Assembly (NCBI RefSeq): GCF_018919395.1
Contig: NZ_JAHLME010000003.1
Coordinates: forward strand, 62,001 to 126,000
Length of the DNA stretch: 64,000 nt
Source: Geomonas azotofigens
Lineage (GTDB): Bacteria; Desulfobacterota; Desulfuromonadia; Geobacterales; Geobacteraceae
Reading direction: 5' to 3'
The translations under genes were made by a program, and so were the position numbers. The notes below the pieces were generated by a model. It had not been told where the DNA came from, ran no database searches, and saw nothing but the letters and a program-made list of their open reading frames with translations. This document shows, one piece after another, positions 55,775 to 62,917 of this stretch (positions within the stretch are counted from its first letter, which is position 1; the number at the start of each line of letters is the position of its first letter).

Positions 55775-56596
55775 GTGACCATCAACATAGGACACATCAA
55801 GTACGCTAACTGCACCCCCATCTTCACCGCTCTCGCTTCCCATTTCGACTGCACCGGCTACCGCTTCGTGGACGGTGTCCCGGCGCGCCTGAACGCCATG
55901 CTGCGCGCCGGCGAGATCGACCTTAGTCCTTCCTCCTCCATCGAGTACGCCATGGCGCACGAGCAGTATTGCCTGCTTCCGGAGCTCTCCATCAGCGCCA
56001 TCGGTCCCGTTAAGAGCGTGTTCCTCTTCTCCCGGGTCCCGGTCGAGGATTTGGACGGCGCCTCCATCGGCCTCACCGCCGAGTCCGACACCTCGGTTAA
56101 CCTCTTGAAGGTGCTGCTGGCCAGGAAATTCGGCTTCGCCAACAGCTTCGAGCGGACCACGCTGCCGCTCTCCGAGGCGCTGGAGCAGTACCCCGGCCTG
56201 CTGCTGATTGGCGATGCCGCCCTAAAGGGCGCCGCCTCCGGTTCCGGATACTTCTGTTACGACCTGGGGCAGCTCTGGCACGAGTTCACCGGACTCCCCT
56301 TCGTCTTCGCCCTCTGGATCGTGAGACGCGAGGCTGCGCTGGAAAAGCGCGCCGAACTGGCGGCGCTGGCCCATGACCTGGTGGCGGCGAAGAAACTCGC
56401 TTATGCAAGTTATGACCAAATCGCGGCACAGTGCGAGGAGCGCGCCTGGCTCAGCGAGGAGGCGCTGGTGGATTACTGGCAGACTATCTCGTACGAGTTG
56501 ACCGAAGCGCATCTCGAAGGGGCGCGGCTGTTCTTCAGGTACGCCTTCGAAATGGGACTCATCCCGAGCTTGCCGAAACTGCGGTTTTTCGAATAG
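55775..56596 (+). CDS. mqnA: chorismate dehydratase MqnA (futalosine menaquinone pathway)
   Basis: 273 aa. The MqnA/MqnD fold (periplasmic-binding-protein-like) with the N-terminal IGHIKYANCTPIF (5-17), GVPARLNAMLRAGEIDLSPSSSIEYA (about 34-59) and SVFLFSRVP (about 81-89). Dehydrates chorismate to 3-enolpyruvylbenzoate, the first step to futalosine. GTG start with CCGGAG upstream. It follows the gcvH terminator by 32 bp, so it may rely on readthrough or a hidden promoter. It draws on chorismate from aroC/K/B/Q in the same window. The six hairpin repeats follow directly downstream. Confidence 0.95.
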   Translation: MTINIGHIKYANCTPIFTALASHFDCTGYRFVDGVPARLNAMLRAGEIDLSPSSSIEYAMAHEQYCLLPELSISAIGPVKSVFLFSRVPVEDLDGASIGLTAESDTSVNLLKVLLARKFGFANSFERTTLPLSEALEQYPGLLLIGDAALKGAASGSGYFCYDLGQLWHEFTGLPFVFALWIVRREAALEKRAELAALAHDLVAAKKLAYASYDQIAAQCEERAWLSEEALVDYWQTISYELTEAHLEGARLFFRYAFEMGLIPSLPKLRFFE

Positions 56597-56666
56597 GAAG
56601 GGGGAATCGGACCGAGGGTGGGGCGCGCTATCGCTTTTTTTTTCGGGCGTGAACGTCTCTTTTCGG

Positions 56667-57181
56667 CGTTCGAAAAAACCTTTTTGAAATTCAAACTCCG
56701 GTCCGAGAAGTTCTCGCCAACTTTTTGGGCGAGAACTTTTCTTTCCGGCGTTTGAAAAAATCTTTTTGGAATTCAAACTCCGGTCCGTGAAGTTCTCGCC
56801 AACTTTTTGGGCGAGAACTTTTCTTTCCGACGTTTGAAAAAATCTTTTTGAAATTCAAACTCCGGTCCGTGAAGTTCTCGCCAACTTTTTGAGCGAGAAC
56901 TTTTCTTTCCGGCGTTTGAAAAAATCTTTTTGGAATTCAAACTCCGGTCCGTGAAGTTCTCGCCAACTTTTTGGGCGAGAACTTTTCTTTCCGACGTTTG
57001 AAAAAATCTTTTTGGAATTCAAACTCCGGTCCGAGAAGTTCTCGCCAACTTTTTGGGCGAGAACTTTTCTTTCCGACGTTTGAAAAAATCTTTTTGAAAT
57101 TCAAACTCCGGTCCGAGAAGTTCTCGCCAACTTTTTGGACGAGAACTTTTCTTTCCGACGTTTGAAAAAATCTTTTTGGAA
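56667..57181 (+). repeat. array of six 82-bp tandem repeats with terminator-like hairpins
   Basis: Units start at 56667, 56749, 56831, 56913, 56995 and 57077, all exactly 82 bp, with a partial seventh at 57159-57181 and a degenerate start before the first. Each unit has a GTTTGAA...TTCAAAC dyad and an 11-bp perfect stem AAGTTCTCGCC / GGCGAGAACTT (loop of 9) followed on the plus strand by TTCTTTCC. Units 3 and 6 each lose one stem pair (G to A). Differences among units fall at only a few positions. 82 is not a multiple of three, so any reading frame shifts each unit; the array is noncoding. Confidence 0.95.
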
Positions 57182-57262
57182 GTTGAGCGCAACTTTCCGC
57201 GATTCAGATATCGCTTCTGGAAGTTGAAGGGCTTCTTCGTTGAATTCCGCCGTCGGCTGCTT

Positions 57263-57721
57263 TTAAATTGCTCCCGCTTCTTTTTTCCTGCGATAGTCGG
57301 ACAGTATCCTGGCGTGGTCGAAGCAGAGCGGCTGGGGGAGGGCATCAATGGGGAAAATGGCGAACGCCGCCGCGTCGTCGCCCGCCTTGGGCGTGCCGGT
57401 AGCCTTGGCGACGTAGACGGTCGAGATGTTGTGGCTGCGCTTGTCGCGGGCGGGGTCGGAATAGCATCCCAACAGCCTTAAATCCTTCTCTGCCAACTCG
57501 ACGGAGATCTCTTCCTGTATCTCCCGCACCGCCGCATGCTCCAGCGTTTCACCATAATCGACGAAGCCGCCGGGGATGGCCCAACCAAAGGGCTCGTTCT
57601 TGCGCTCGATGAGCACGATCCCGTCCGGGAGTTCGACGATCACGTCCACGGTCGGCAGAGGATTCTTGTACTGTTTCACCTTGGCCCCGCAGGCGGGGCA
57701 GGCCAGGAAGTCGAAAGGCAT
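57263..57721 (-). CDS. Nudix hydrolase
   Basis: 152 aa. Nudix box at 52-74 ([20 protein letters not shown] with the last Gly of the consensus replaced by Ser73). An N-terminal CPAC pair (8-11) is a remnant zinc-knuckle. Such enzymes hydrolyse nucleoside diphosphate derivatives; the ADP-ribose/NADH type is possible because of the N-terminal CxxC and the [13 protein letters not shown] segment, but substrate cannot be read from sequence. It is convergent with mqnA, with the 82-bp array between. AGGTGCG precedes the ATG. Confidence 0.9.
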   Translation of the reverse strand: MPFDFLACPACGAKVKQYKNPLPTVDVIVELPDGIVLIERKNEPFGWAIPGGFVDYGETLEHAAVREIQEEISVELAEKDLRLLGCYSDPARDKRSHNISTVYVAKATGTPKAGDDAAAFAIFPIDALPQPLCFDHARILSDYRRKKEAGAI

Positions 57722-57748
57722 CGCGCACCTCCAGAACTGAAGTTGTGG

Positions 57749-57780
57749 GTAAAAAAAAGGGAGGACCTGAGTCCTCCCTT
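57749..57780 (-). terminator. intrinsic terminator after the PxxKW gene
   Basis: Stem AAGGGAGGAC / GTCCTCCCTT with loop CTGA at 57757-57780; six T residues follow on the minus strand. Confidence 0.88.
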
Positions 57781-57808
57781 CTTAGGGTACAGCAAATTAC
57801 TGTGGGTA

Positions 57809-58102
57809 CTACTTCTTCTTCTTGGCGCCTGCGGCTTTCTTGGAAGCCTTGAGCGGGTTGATCTTGGCGTCGTCGGTCTTGATCTCGACCTTGACGTGGG
57901 AAGCGAAGTTGCAGATACCGCCGACCCACTTCTTCTCGGGAGCCGGGTATGCGCTGCAAACCTTCCCGATGGAGCCGTCTACGATCCTGTCACAACCCTC
58001 GCAGTTCTCCACGATCGGCTGGCAGGAACCTTCGGTGAATACACAACCCTGTTTACCCCAGAAAGTGCACTCTGCACCAGGAAGTACGGTTTGACATTGC
58101 AT
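57809..58102 (-). CDS. PxxKW-family cysteine-rich protein
   Basis: 97 aa with 9 Cys: C3, C12, C20, C27, C34, C37, C49 and C64 stand in spacings such as ENCEGCDRI and GKVCSAYPAPEKKWVGGICNF. The PEKKW segment (54-58) gives the PxxKW family name. No signal peptide; the C-terminus is a Lys-rich tail (KASKKAAGAKKKK). The function is unknown to me; metal or Fe-S binding is likely. GAGGAGG lies upstream of the ATG, a sigma-70-like promoter at 58146-58175, and a terminator after it, so it is a single-gene unit that looks well expressed. Confidence 0.85.
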   Translation of the reverse strand: MQCQTVLPGAECTFWGKQGCVFTEGSCQPIVENCEGCDRIVDGSIGKVCSAYPAPEKKWVGGICNFASHVKVEIKTDDAKINPLKASKKAAGAKKKK

Positions 58103-58145
58103 GTTTAAGCCTCCTCAATTGCTTCGTAATCGGTTGATAGAGAAC

Positions 58146-58175
58146 ACTCTACCAATTTCGAAAGAAAAATGTCAA
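58146..58175 (-). promoter_or_regulatory. candidate promoter of the PxxKW gene
   Basis: On the minus strand: TTGACA (58175-58170), 18-bp spacer, TAGAGT (58151-58146). Predicted leader of about 37 nt containing GAGGAGG. Confidence 0.55.
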
Positions 58176-58263
58176 CCCACTTTTTTCGCGAAAACTTGAC
58201 TCTACAGGATGTCTGGATTAATCTCTAGTAATTATTTTATCGGGCCGCCTGGTACTCCTGTTT

Positions 58264-58278
58264 TCGATAGGTTATCGA
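58264..58278. promoter_or_regulatory. TCGATA dyad upstream of the phosphohexomutase gene
   Basis: TCGATA-GGT-TATCGA, perfect 6-3-6 dyad; another TATCGA occurs at 58318-58323, just before the ribosome site. Possible operator. Confidence 0.35.
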
Positions 58279-58338
58279 TGTCAAGCGGGGGATCTGCCAG
58301 ATTGAAGCGACCTTACTATCGATTATCCTGGAGGGTTT

Positions 58339-59763
58339 ATGCAGCGGATCACTTTTGGCACTTCCGGCTGGCGCGGTATCTTGTGTGAAGATTTCATCTT
58401 TGAGAATGTCAAGGTCGTCACCCAGGCCATCGCCGACCACGTTAAGAGTAACGGTGAGGGGGGCAAGGGGATCATTGTCGGGTACGACTCCCGCTTCATG
58501 GGCGAGGCCTTTGCCCGGGAGGCAGCCCGCGTCCTTACCGGCTCAGGCATCACCACCTTCCTCTGTGTCCGCGATACCCCCACACCGGTCATCTCCTTCG
58601 AGATCCTCCGGCGCAAGACCGCCGGCGCCATCAATTTCACCGCCAGCCATAACCCTCCCGAGTACAACGGCATCAAGTTCTCTCCCTCCTGGGGGGGACC
58701 CGCCCTGCCGGAGACCACCAATGACATCGAACGCCGCGCCAACGAGATGCTGGGGGAAATCTGCTACAACGAGTGCTCCATTGACGAAGCCATGAAGAAG
58801 GGGCTCCTGGTGGAGATCGACCCGATGCAGGATTACCTGGACGACCTGGCCAAGAAGGTGGATTTCGCCGCCATAGCAAAGCTCGGCACTATCGCGGTCA
58901 ACCCGCTCTACGGAACGGCGCGCGGGTACCTCGCTGAGCCGCTCAGGGCGCACGGGGTGAAGGTGGTGCAGATGAACGCCAACCGCGACCCGTATTTCGG
59001 CGGATTTCCGCCCGAGCCGAGCGAGAAGTACATCCAGGATTTCATCAAGCTGGTGCAGCAGGATCCCGAGATTGCCCTCGGCATCGCCACCGATGGCGAC
59101 GCGGACCGCTTCGGCATCGTGGACGGCGACGGCACCTTCATCGAGCCCAATTACATCATCGCGCTGCTGCTCGATTACCTGGTCCGGGTCAAGGGGATGA
59201 AGGGGGGCGTCGGACGCTCGGTCGCCACCTCGCACCTGGTGGACGCGGTTGCCAAGATGCACGACATCAAGGTTTACGAGACGCCGGTCGGCTTCAAGTT
59301 CGTCGGTGAACTGATCGCCCAGGACAAGATCATCATCGGCGGCGAAGAGAGCGCCGGTCTCACCATCAAGGGGCACGTCCCGGAGAAGGACGGCATCCTC
59401 GCCTGCCTGCTGGTCGCCGAGATGGTGGCCCGCGAAGGTATGCCGGTCAAGGCGCTCTTGGAGCGTCTTTACAGCAAGGTCGGCCGCTACCTCACCAAGA
59501 GGGTCAACTTGACCCTTTCGCCGGAGCTGGAAGAGGTGTTCCCGGATCGGATCGCCGCGACCCCGGCGAGCTTCGCCGGAGAGCCGGTCAAGGAGAAGAT
59601 CACCGTCGACGGCAACAAGTTCATCCTCGAGGACGGCAGTTGGCTGTTGTTCCGCAAGTCGGGGACCGAGCCGGTGGTGCGTCTGTACTGCGAGGCTTCC
59701 AGCGAGGAGCGCTTGCAGGCGCTGGTGGATGCCGGCCGGGAGTTTATTGTCGGCAAGGGGTAA
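58339..59763 (+). CDS. phosphoglucomutase/phosphomannomutase family enzyme
   Basis: 474 aa. Phosphohexomutase fold: FGTSGWRG start (6-13), active-site phosphoserine S103 in TASHNPPEYNG (101-111), metal loop DGDAD at 252-256, sugar-binding GGEESAG (about 335-341) and phosphate-binding RKSGTEPVVRLY (about 440-451). Interconverts hexose 1- and 6-phosphates; glucose or mannose preference is not decided by sequence. GGAGGG precedes the ATG. Single gene. Confidence 0.93.
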   Translation: MQRITFGTSGWRGILCEDFIFENVKVVTQAIADHVKSNGEGGKGIIVGYDSRFMGEAFAREAARVLTGSGITTFLCVRDTPTPVISFEILRRKTAGAINFTASHNPPEYNGIKFSPSWGGPALPETTNDIERRANEMLGEICYNECSIDEAMKKGLLVEIDPMQDYLDDLAKKVDFAAIAKLGTIAVNPLYGTARGYLAEPLRAHGVKVVQMNANRDPYFGGFPPEPSEKYIQDFIKLVQQDPEIALGIATDGDADRFGIVDGDGTFIEPNYIIALLLDYLVRVKGMKGGVGRSVATSHLVDAVAKMHDIKVYETPVGFKFVGELIAQDKIIIGGEESAGLTIKGHVPEKDGILACLLVAEMVAREGMPVKALLERLYSKVGRYLTKRVNLTLSPELEEVFPDRIAATPASFAGEPVKEKITVDGNKFILEDGSWLLFRKSGTEPVVRLYCEASSEERLQALVDAGREFIVGKG

Positions 59764-60176
59764 AAAGGCAAATCCCCAGTCAATACACCCTTCGCAAAGA
59801 GGGGACTCTAGTTCACGGGCAACGCTATCGGGCGACGTTCTCCTTGTTTGCAGTAGTTGCTGAGGAACCTCTTCTCCACCGGGACGCAGTTCCGCGCAGG
59901 GCTCCACTGGCCTTGCGGTGACTGCGTCCCATTTTATTACAGATGCTCTTTTGTGTGGCACCCGGCGGTCGCACTGCCCGCACCGGGGAGAAGCTCCTGC
60001 AATAGCCGCTCATCGGCGTGTCAGAACTTTCGCCGCTAATTCCCGCAGTTATCGCTTCGTGATTGCCTGCTCGCCGAAGGGGCCGCAAGACGGAGCGAGA
60101 ATTGCAATTACTGCCGGAAACGTTAGGTAAATCCCGGTACCCTACCGCGCCGCTGTGTATTGTGGTCGTTTAGGGG
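59764..60176. other. intergenic region with no gene found
   Basis: About 410 bp of mixed composition between the phosphohexomutase gene and nifU. Open frames present lack ribosome sites and read as low-quality Ser/Arg-rich peptides. No tRNA-like or terminator-like structure was clear to me. Confidence 0.45.
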
Positions 60177-60206
60177 TTGTTCTTTGCGCTAGCTTTGCGC
60201 TATGAT
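60177..60206 (+). promoter_or_regulatory. candidate nifU promoter
   Basis: TTGTTC, 18-bp spacer, TATGAT at 60201-60206, with a direct repeat of TTTGCGCTA inside the spacer. The leader is about 15-20 nt with AAGGGAGGG before the ATG. Confidence 0.4.
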
Positions 60207-60233
60207 AACCGGACTAATTAGAAGGGAGGGTCT

Positions 60234-61094
60234 ATGTGGGACTACACCGATAAAGTAAAAGAACATTTCCTCAACCCTAGGAACGTGGGCGAGATAACGG
60301 ATGCTGATGCGGTCGGCGAGGTTGGCAGCCTTGCCTGCGGCGATGCCCTTAAGCTGTTTATAAAGCTGGACGAGAACAAAGAGCGCATCGTCGACGCCAA
60401 ATTCCAGACCTTTGGCTGCGGCAGCGCCATCGCGTCGTCTTCGGCTTTGACCGAGATGGTGAAGGGCAAGACCCTGGACGAGGCGCTCGAAATCACCAAC
60501 CAGCAGATCGCCGATTTCCTGGGCGGGCTTCCGGAAGAAAAGATGCACTGCTCGGTCATGGGGCAGGAGGCGCTGGAAGTCGCCATCGCCAAGTACCGCG
60601 GCGTCGACGCGCCGGCGCACGGCCACGGCCATGACCACGTCGAGACCGAGGGCGAACTGGTCTGCAAATGCTTCGGCCTGACCGACGTCTTCCTCAAGAA
60701 GGTGATCGCCTCCAACAAGCTGACCACCGCCGAGCAGGTCACCCACTTCACCAAGGCGGGCGGCGCCTGCGGCGGCTGCATCCCGAAGATCAAGGAGCTG
60801 ATCGCCGAGGTGCTGGGCGAAGAGAAGAAGGTGGCTGCCGAGAAACCGGCGAAACTCACCAACCTCAGGAAGATGCAGTTGATCCAGGAGACCCTGGAGA
60901 ACGAGGTCCGTCCGCAGCTGTGGGCTGACGGCGGCGACCTCGAACTGATCGACATCGACGGCTCCAACGTCCAGGTCGCCTTCAGGAAAGCATGCGCCGG
61001 TTGCGCCTCCTCCGGCTACACCGCCAAGTTCGTCGAGCAGAAGCTGCGCGAGCTGGTTTCCCCCGACATCACGGTACAGGAGGTTCAGGGATGA
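60234..61094 (+). CDS. nifU: NifU-type Fe-S cluster scaffold
   Basis: 286 aa, all three NifU domains. IscU-like domain with C35, C62 and C106, the three ligands conserved in NifU. Central [2Fe-2S] domain with C144, C146, C179 and C182 (CKCFG...GACGGC). C-terminal Nfu domain with C254-A-G-C257. A His-rich stretch (HGHGHDH, about 129-135) lies between the first two. Builds Fe-S clusters with the sulfur from NifS. AAGGGAGGG precedes the ATG; its stop overlaps the nifS start. No nitrogenase genes are nearby, so the pair probably serves general Fe-S assembly, in place of an isc operon. Confidence 0.96.
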   Translation: MWDYTDKVKEHFLNPRNVGEITDADAVGEVGSLACGDALKLFIKLDENKERIVDAKFQTFGCGSAIASSSALTEMVKGKTLDEALEITNQQIADFLGGLPEEKMHCSVMGQEALEVAIAKYRGVDAPAHGHGHDHVETEGELVCKCFGLTDVFLKKVIASNKLTTAEQVTHFTKAGGACGGCIPKIKELIAEVLGEEKKVAAEKPAKLTNLRKMQLIQETLENEVRPQLWADGGDLELIDIDGSNVQVAFRKACAGCASSGYTAKFVEQKLRELVSPDITVQEVQG

Positions 61095-62260
61095 GAGAGA
61101 TCTATCTTGACAACAACGCCACCACGAAGGTGGACGAGCGGGTTTTCGAGGAGATGCGTCCCTACTTCTGCGAGCTGTACGGCAACCCGAGTTCCATGCA
61201 CTTCTTCGGCGGCCAGGTGCAAAAGAAGGTGGATGAGGCCCGTGCCCGGGTCGCCTCGCTTCTGGGCGCGCTGCCGGACGAAATCGTCTTCACCGCCTGC
61301 GGCACCGAGAGCGACAACGCCGCTATTCGTTCCGCGCTCGAGGTATTCCCGGAGAAGCGTCACATCATCACCAGCCGCGTCGAGCACCCGGCGGTCTTGA
61401 CCCAGTGCCGCAACCTCTCCAAGCGCGGCTACCGCATCACCGAGTTGAACGTGGACGGTAACGGTCAACTCGACCTGAGCGAACTGGAGAGGATGGTCGA
61501 CGAAGATACCGCTATCGTCTCGCTCATGTACGCCAACAACGAAACCGGCGTCATCTTCCCGATCGAGGAAGCGGCCAAGATCGTCAAGAAGAAGGGCGCC
61601 CTGTTCCACACCGATGCGGTGCAGGCGGTAGGGAAGATCCCGCTGAACATGGCGGAGTCCGCCATCGACATGCTCTCCCTGTCCGGGCACAAGCTGCATG
61701 CCCCCAAAGGGGTCGGCGTCCTTTTTGTGCGCCGGGGCACCCCGTTCCGCCCTATGCTGGTCGGCGGGCACCAGGAGCGCGGCCGCAGGGCGGGTACCGA
61801 GAACACCGCTTCCATCATCGCCATGGGCAAGGCCTGTCAGTTGGCTGAGCAGTACATGGCGGAGGAGGCCGGGCGCGTGCGCGAGATGCGCGACCGCCTG
61901 GAGCGTGAACTGACCGCGCTGATCCCGAACACCAGGATCAACGGCGGCGGCACTGAGCGCCTTCCCAACACCCTCTCCATCGCCATGGAGTTCGTGGAAG
62001 GGGAGGGGATCCTGCTGCTCCTCTCCGAGAAGGGGATCTGCGCCTCTTCCGGGAGCGCCTGCACCTCCGGGTCGCTGGAGCCGTCGCACGTGCTGCGCGC
62101 CATGGGCGTCCCGTTCACCTGCGCCCACGGTTCCATCCGCTTCTCGCTGTCCAGGTTCACCACCGATGACGACATCGATGCCGTGATCAGGGAACTGCCG
62201 CCCATCATCTCCCGTCTGCGCGCGATGTCGCCGTTCGGGCGCGAGTTCCTGAACAAGTAA
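61091..62260 (+). CDS. nifS: cysteine desulfurase NifS
   Basis: 389 aa from ATG 61091 (ATGA overlap with nifU); the frame extends upstream inside nifU without a ribosome site. Class V PLP enzyme: YLDNNATTK (5-13), HTDAVQAVGK (about 173-182), PLP Lys201 in SGHKLHAPKG, and catalytic C324 in CASSGSACTSG (317-327). Supplies sulfur to NifU. Followed by a strong terminator. Confidence 0.97.
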   Translation: MREIYLDNNATTKVDERVFEEMRPYFCELYGNPSSMHFFGGQVQKKVDEARARVASLLGALPDEIVFTACGTESDNAAIRSALEVFPEKRHIITSRVEHPAVLTQCRNLSKRGYRITELNVDGNGQLDLSELERMVDEDTAIVSLMYANNETGVIFPIEEAAKIVKKKGALFHTDAVQAVGKIPLNMAESAIDMLSLSGHKLHAPKGVGVLFVRRGTPFRPMLVGGHQERGRRAGTENTASIIAMGKACQLAEQYMAEEAGRVREMRDRLERELTALIPNTRINGGGTERLPNTLSIAMEFVEGEGILLLLSEKGICASSGSACTSGSLEPSHVLRAMGVPFTCAHGSIRFSLSRFTTDDDIDAVIRELPPIISRLRAMSPFGREFLNK

Positions 62261-62297
62261 TAACGTCTGCCGCTGTAAGGCAGAGTGAGCAAAAGAA

Positions 62298-62334
62298 AAG
62301 GGGTGAGCATGTTCTGCTCACCCCTTGTTTTGTT
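62298..62334 (+). terminator. intrinsic terminator after nifS
   Basis: Stem AAGGGGTGAGCA / TGCTCACCCCTT with loop TGTTC, followed by GTTTTGTT. Confidence 0.92.
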
Positions 62335-62344
62335 GATTTCTGAG

Positions 62345-62602
62345 CTAACGGTACACGTCCCGTCGGTGCGCGACCTTGACAACCCACACTGTTAGCTCCA
62401 GATCGTGAATGGAGTAGAGGATCCTGTATTTCCCTTGGCGGATCCGATACCGATCCTGCCCCGTCAGTTTTTCGCTGCCTACAGGTCGGGGATTGGTGGC
62501 AAGGGAGCCGATGCGGTTCATGATCCTTTGCAAGTCGCCTTTGGGGACCGACTCCAGATCCTTTCGCACCGAATCCTTTACCAGGATGCTATAGACGGCC
62601 AT
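62345..62602 (-). CDS. RelE/ParE-family toxin
   Basis: 85 aa. Basic, compact RelE-fold pattern: YSILVKDSVRKDLESVP (4-20), then RIGSLATNPRPVGSEKL (30-46), then YRIRQGKYRILYSIHD (52-67) and a C-terminal VAHRRDVYR. RelE toxins cleave mRNA on the ribosome; the catalytic residues (Arg, Tyr near the C-terminus) are consistent. It overlaps the antitoxin gene by 14 nt, giving the order antitoxin-toxin. The terminator of nifS lies 11 bp beyond. Confidence 0.9.
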   Translation of the reverse strand: MAVYSILVKDSVRKDLESVPKGDLQRIMNRIGSLATNPRPVGSEKLTGQDRYRIRQGKYRILYSIHDLELTVWVVKVAHRRDVYR

Positions 62603-62822
62603 CTGCCTTCAGCTCTTTTAAGAGGCTTTCGTAGGTGACCAGCGGCTCGTTAACTCGTTCATCAAACGCAGCCAAGTCTTCGGCATCCTCGGCAAGAGTG
62701 TTGCGAACAGCATCGTTGACGAGGTCGGATAGAGAACGAGAGGTTTCCAGCGCTTTGTGCTGCAGCGCCCTGTGCATGGCAGGGTCCAGGTAAATGGTTG
62801 TTCTTTTTGTTAATGCACACAT
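62589..62822 (-). CDS. ribbon-helix-helix antitoxin
   Basis: 77 aa from ATG 62822 (MCALTKRTTIYLDPAMHRAL), preceded by CGGAGG; a frame reaching to 62903 has no ribosome site and crosses the operator. N-terminal RHH/CopG-like DNA-binding strand KRTTIYLDPAMHRALQHKAL (6-25) followed by SRSLSDLVNDAV, then an acidic C-terminus (EDAEDLAAFDERVNEP) that would mask the toxin. Partner of the RelE toxin. Autorepression at the dyads 62843-62867 is likely. Confidence 0.87.
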   Translation of the reverse strand: MCALTKRTTIYLDPAMHRALQHKALETSRSLSDLVNDAVRNTLAEDAEDLAAFDERVNEPLVTYESLLKELKADGRL

Positions 62823-62842
62823 ATCTGTACCTCCGCACCGAG

Positions 62843-62867
62843 CATAGCGCCATGACGCTATGGCGTC
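62843..62867. promoter_or_regulatory. probable operator of the toxin-antitoxin operon
   Basis: Overlapping dyads CATAGCG-N6-CGCTATG (62843-62862) and GACGC-TATG-GCGTC (62854-62867), 21 bp upstream of the antitoxin start. Also about 50 bp from the divergent ABC gene. Confidence 0.55.
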
Positions 62868-62917
62868 AAGAGGGCCGTCTGGTGATACCCACTTACCGGG
62901 CATGAAAGGGCAAAACT

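Noticed and set aside
56667-57181. CRISPR array
   Set aside because: The repeats are contiguous copies of one 82-bp unit with no unique spacers and no cas genes nearby.
56667-57181. Open frames reading through the 82-bp repeats (both strands)
   Set aside because: 82 is not divisible by three, so the frame changes in every unit; no ribosome sites; peptides are unrelated to each other.
59956-59971. Sigma-54-like TGGCAC upstream of nifU
   Set aside because: The -24 part matches, but no TTGC lies at the right spacing, and the site is about 270 bp from the gene.
62823-62903. Upstream start for the antitoxin (104 aa)
   Set aside because: No ribosome site, and the extension would be translated from the operator dyads; CGGAGG supports the ATG at 62822.
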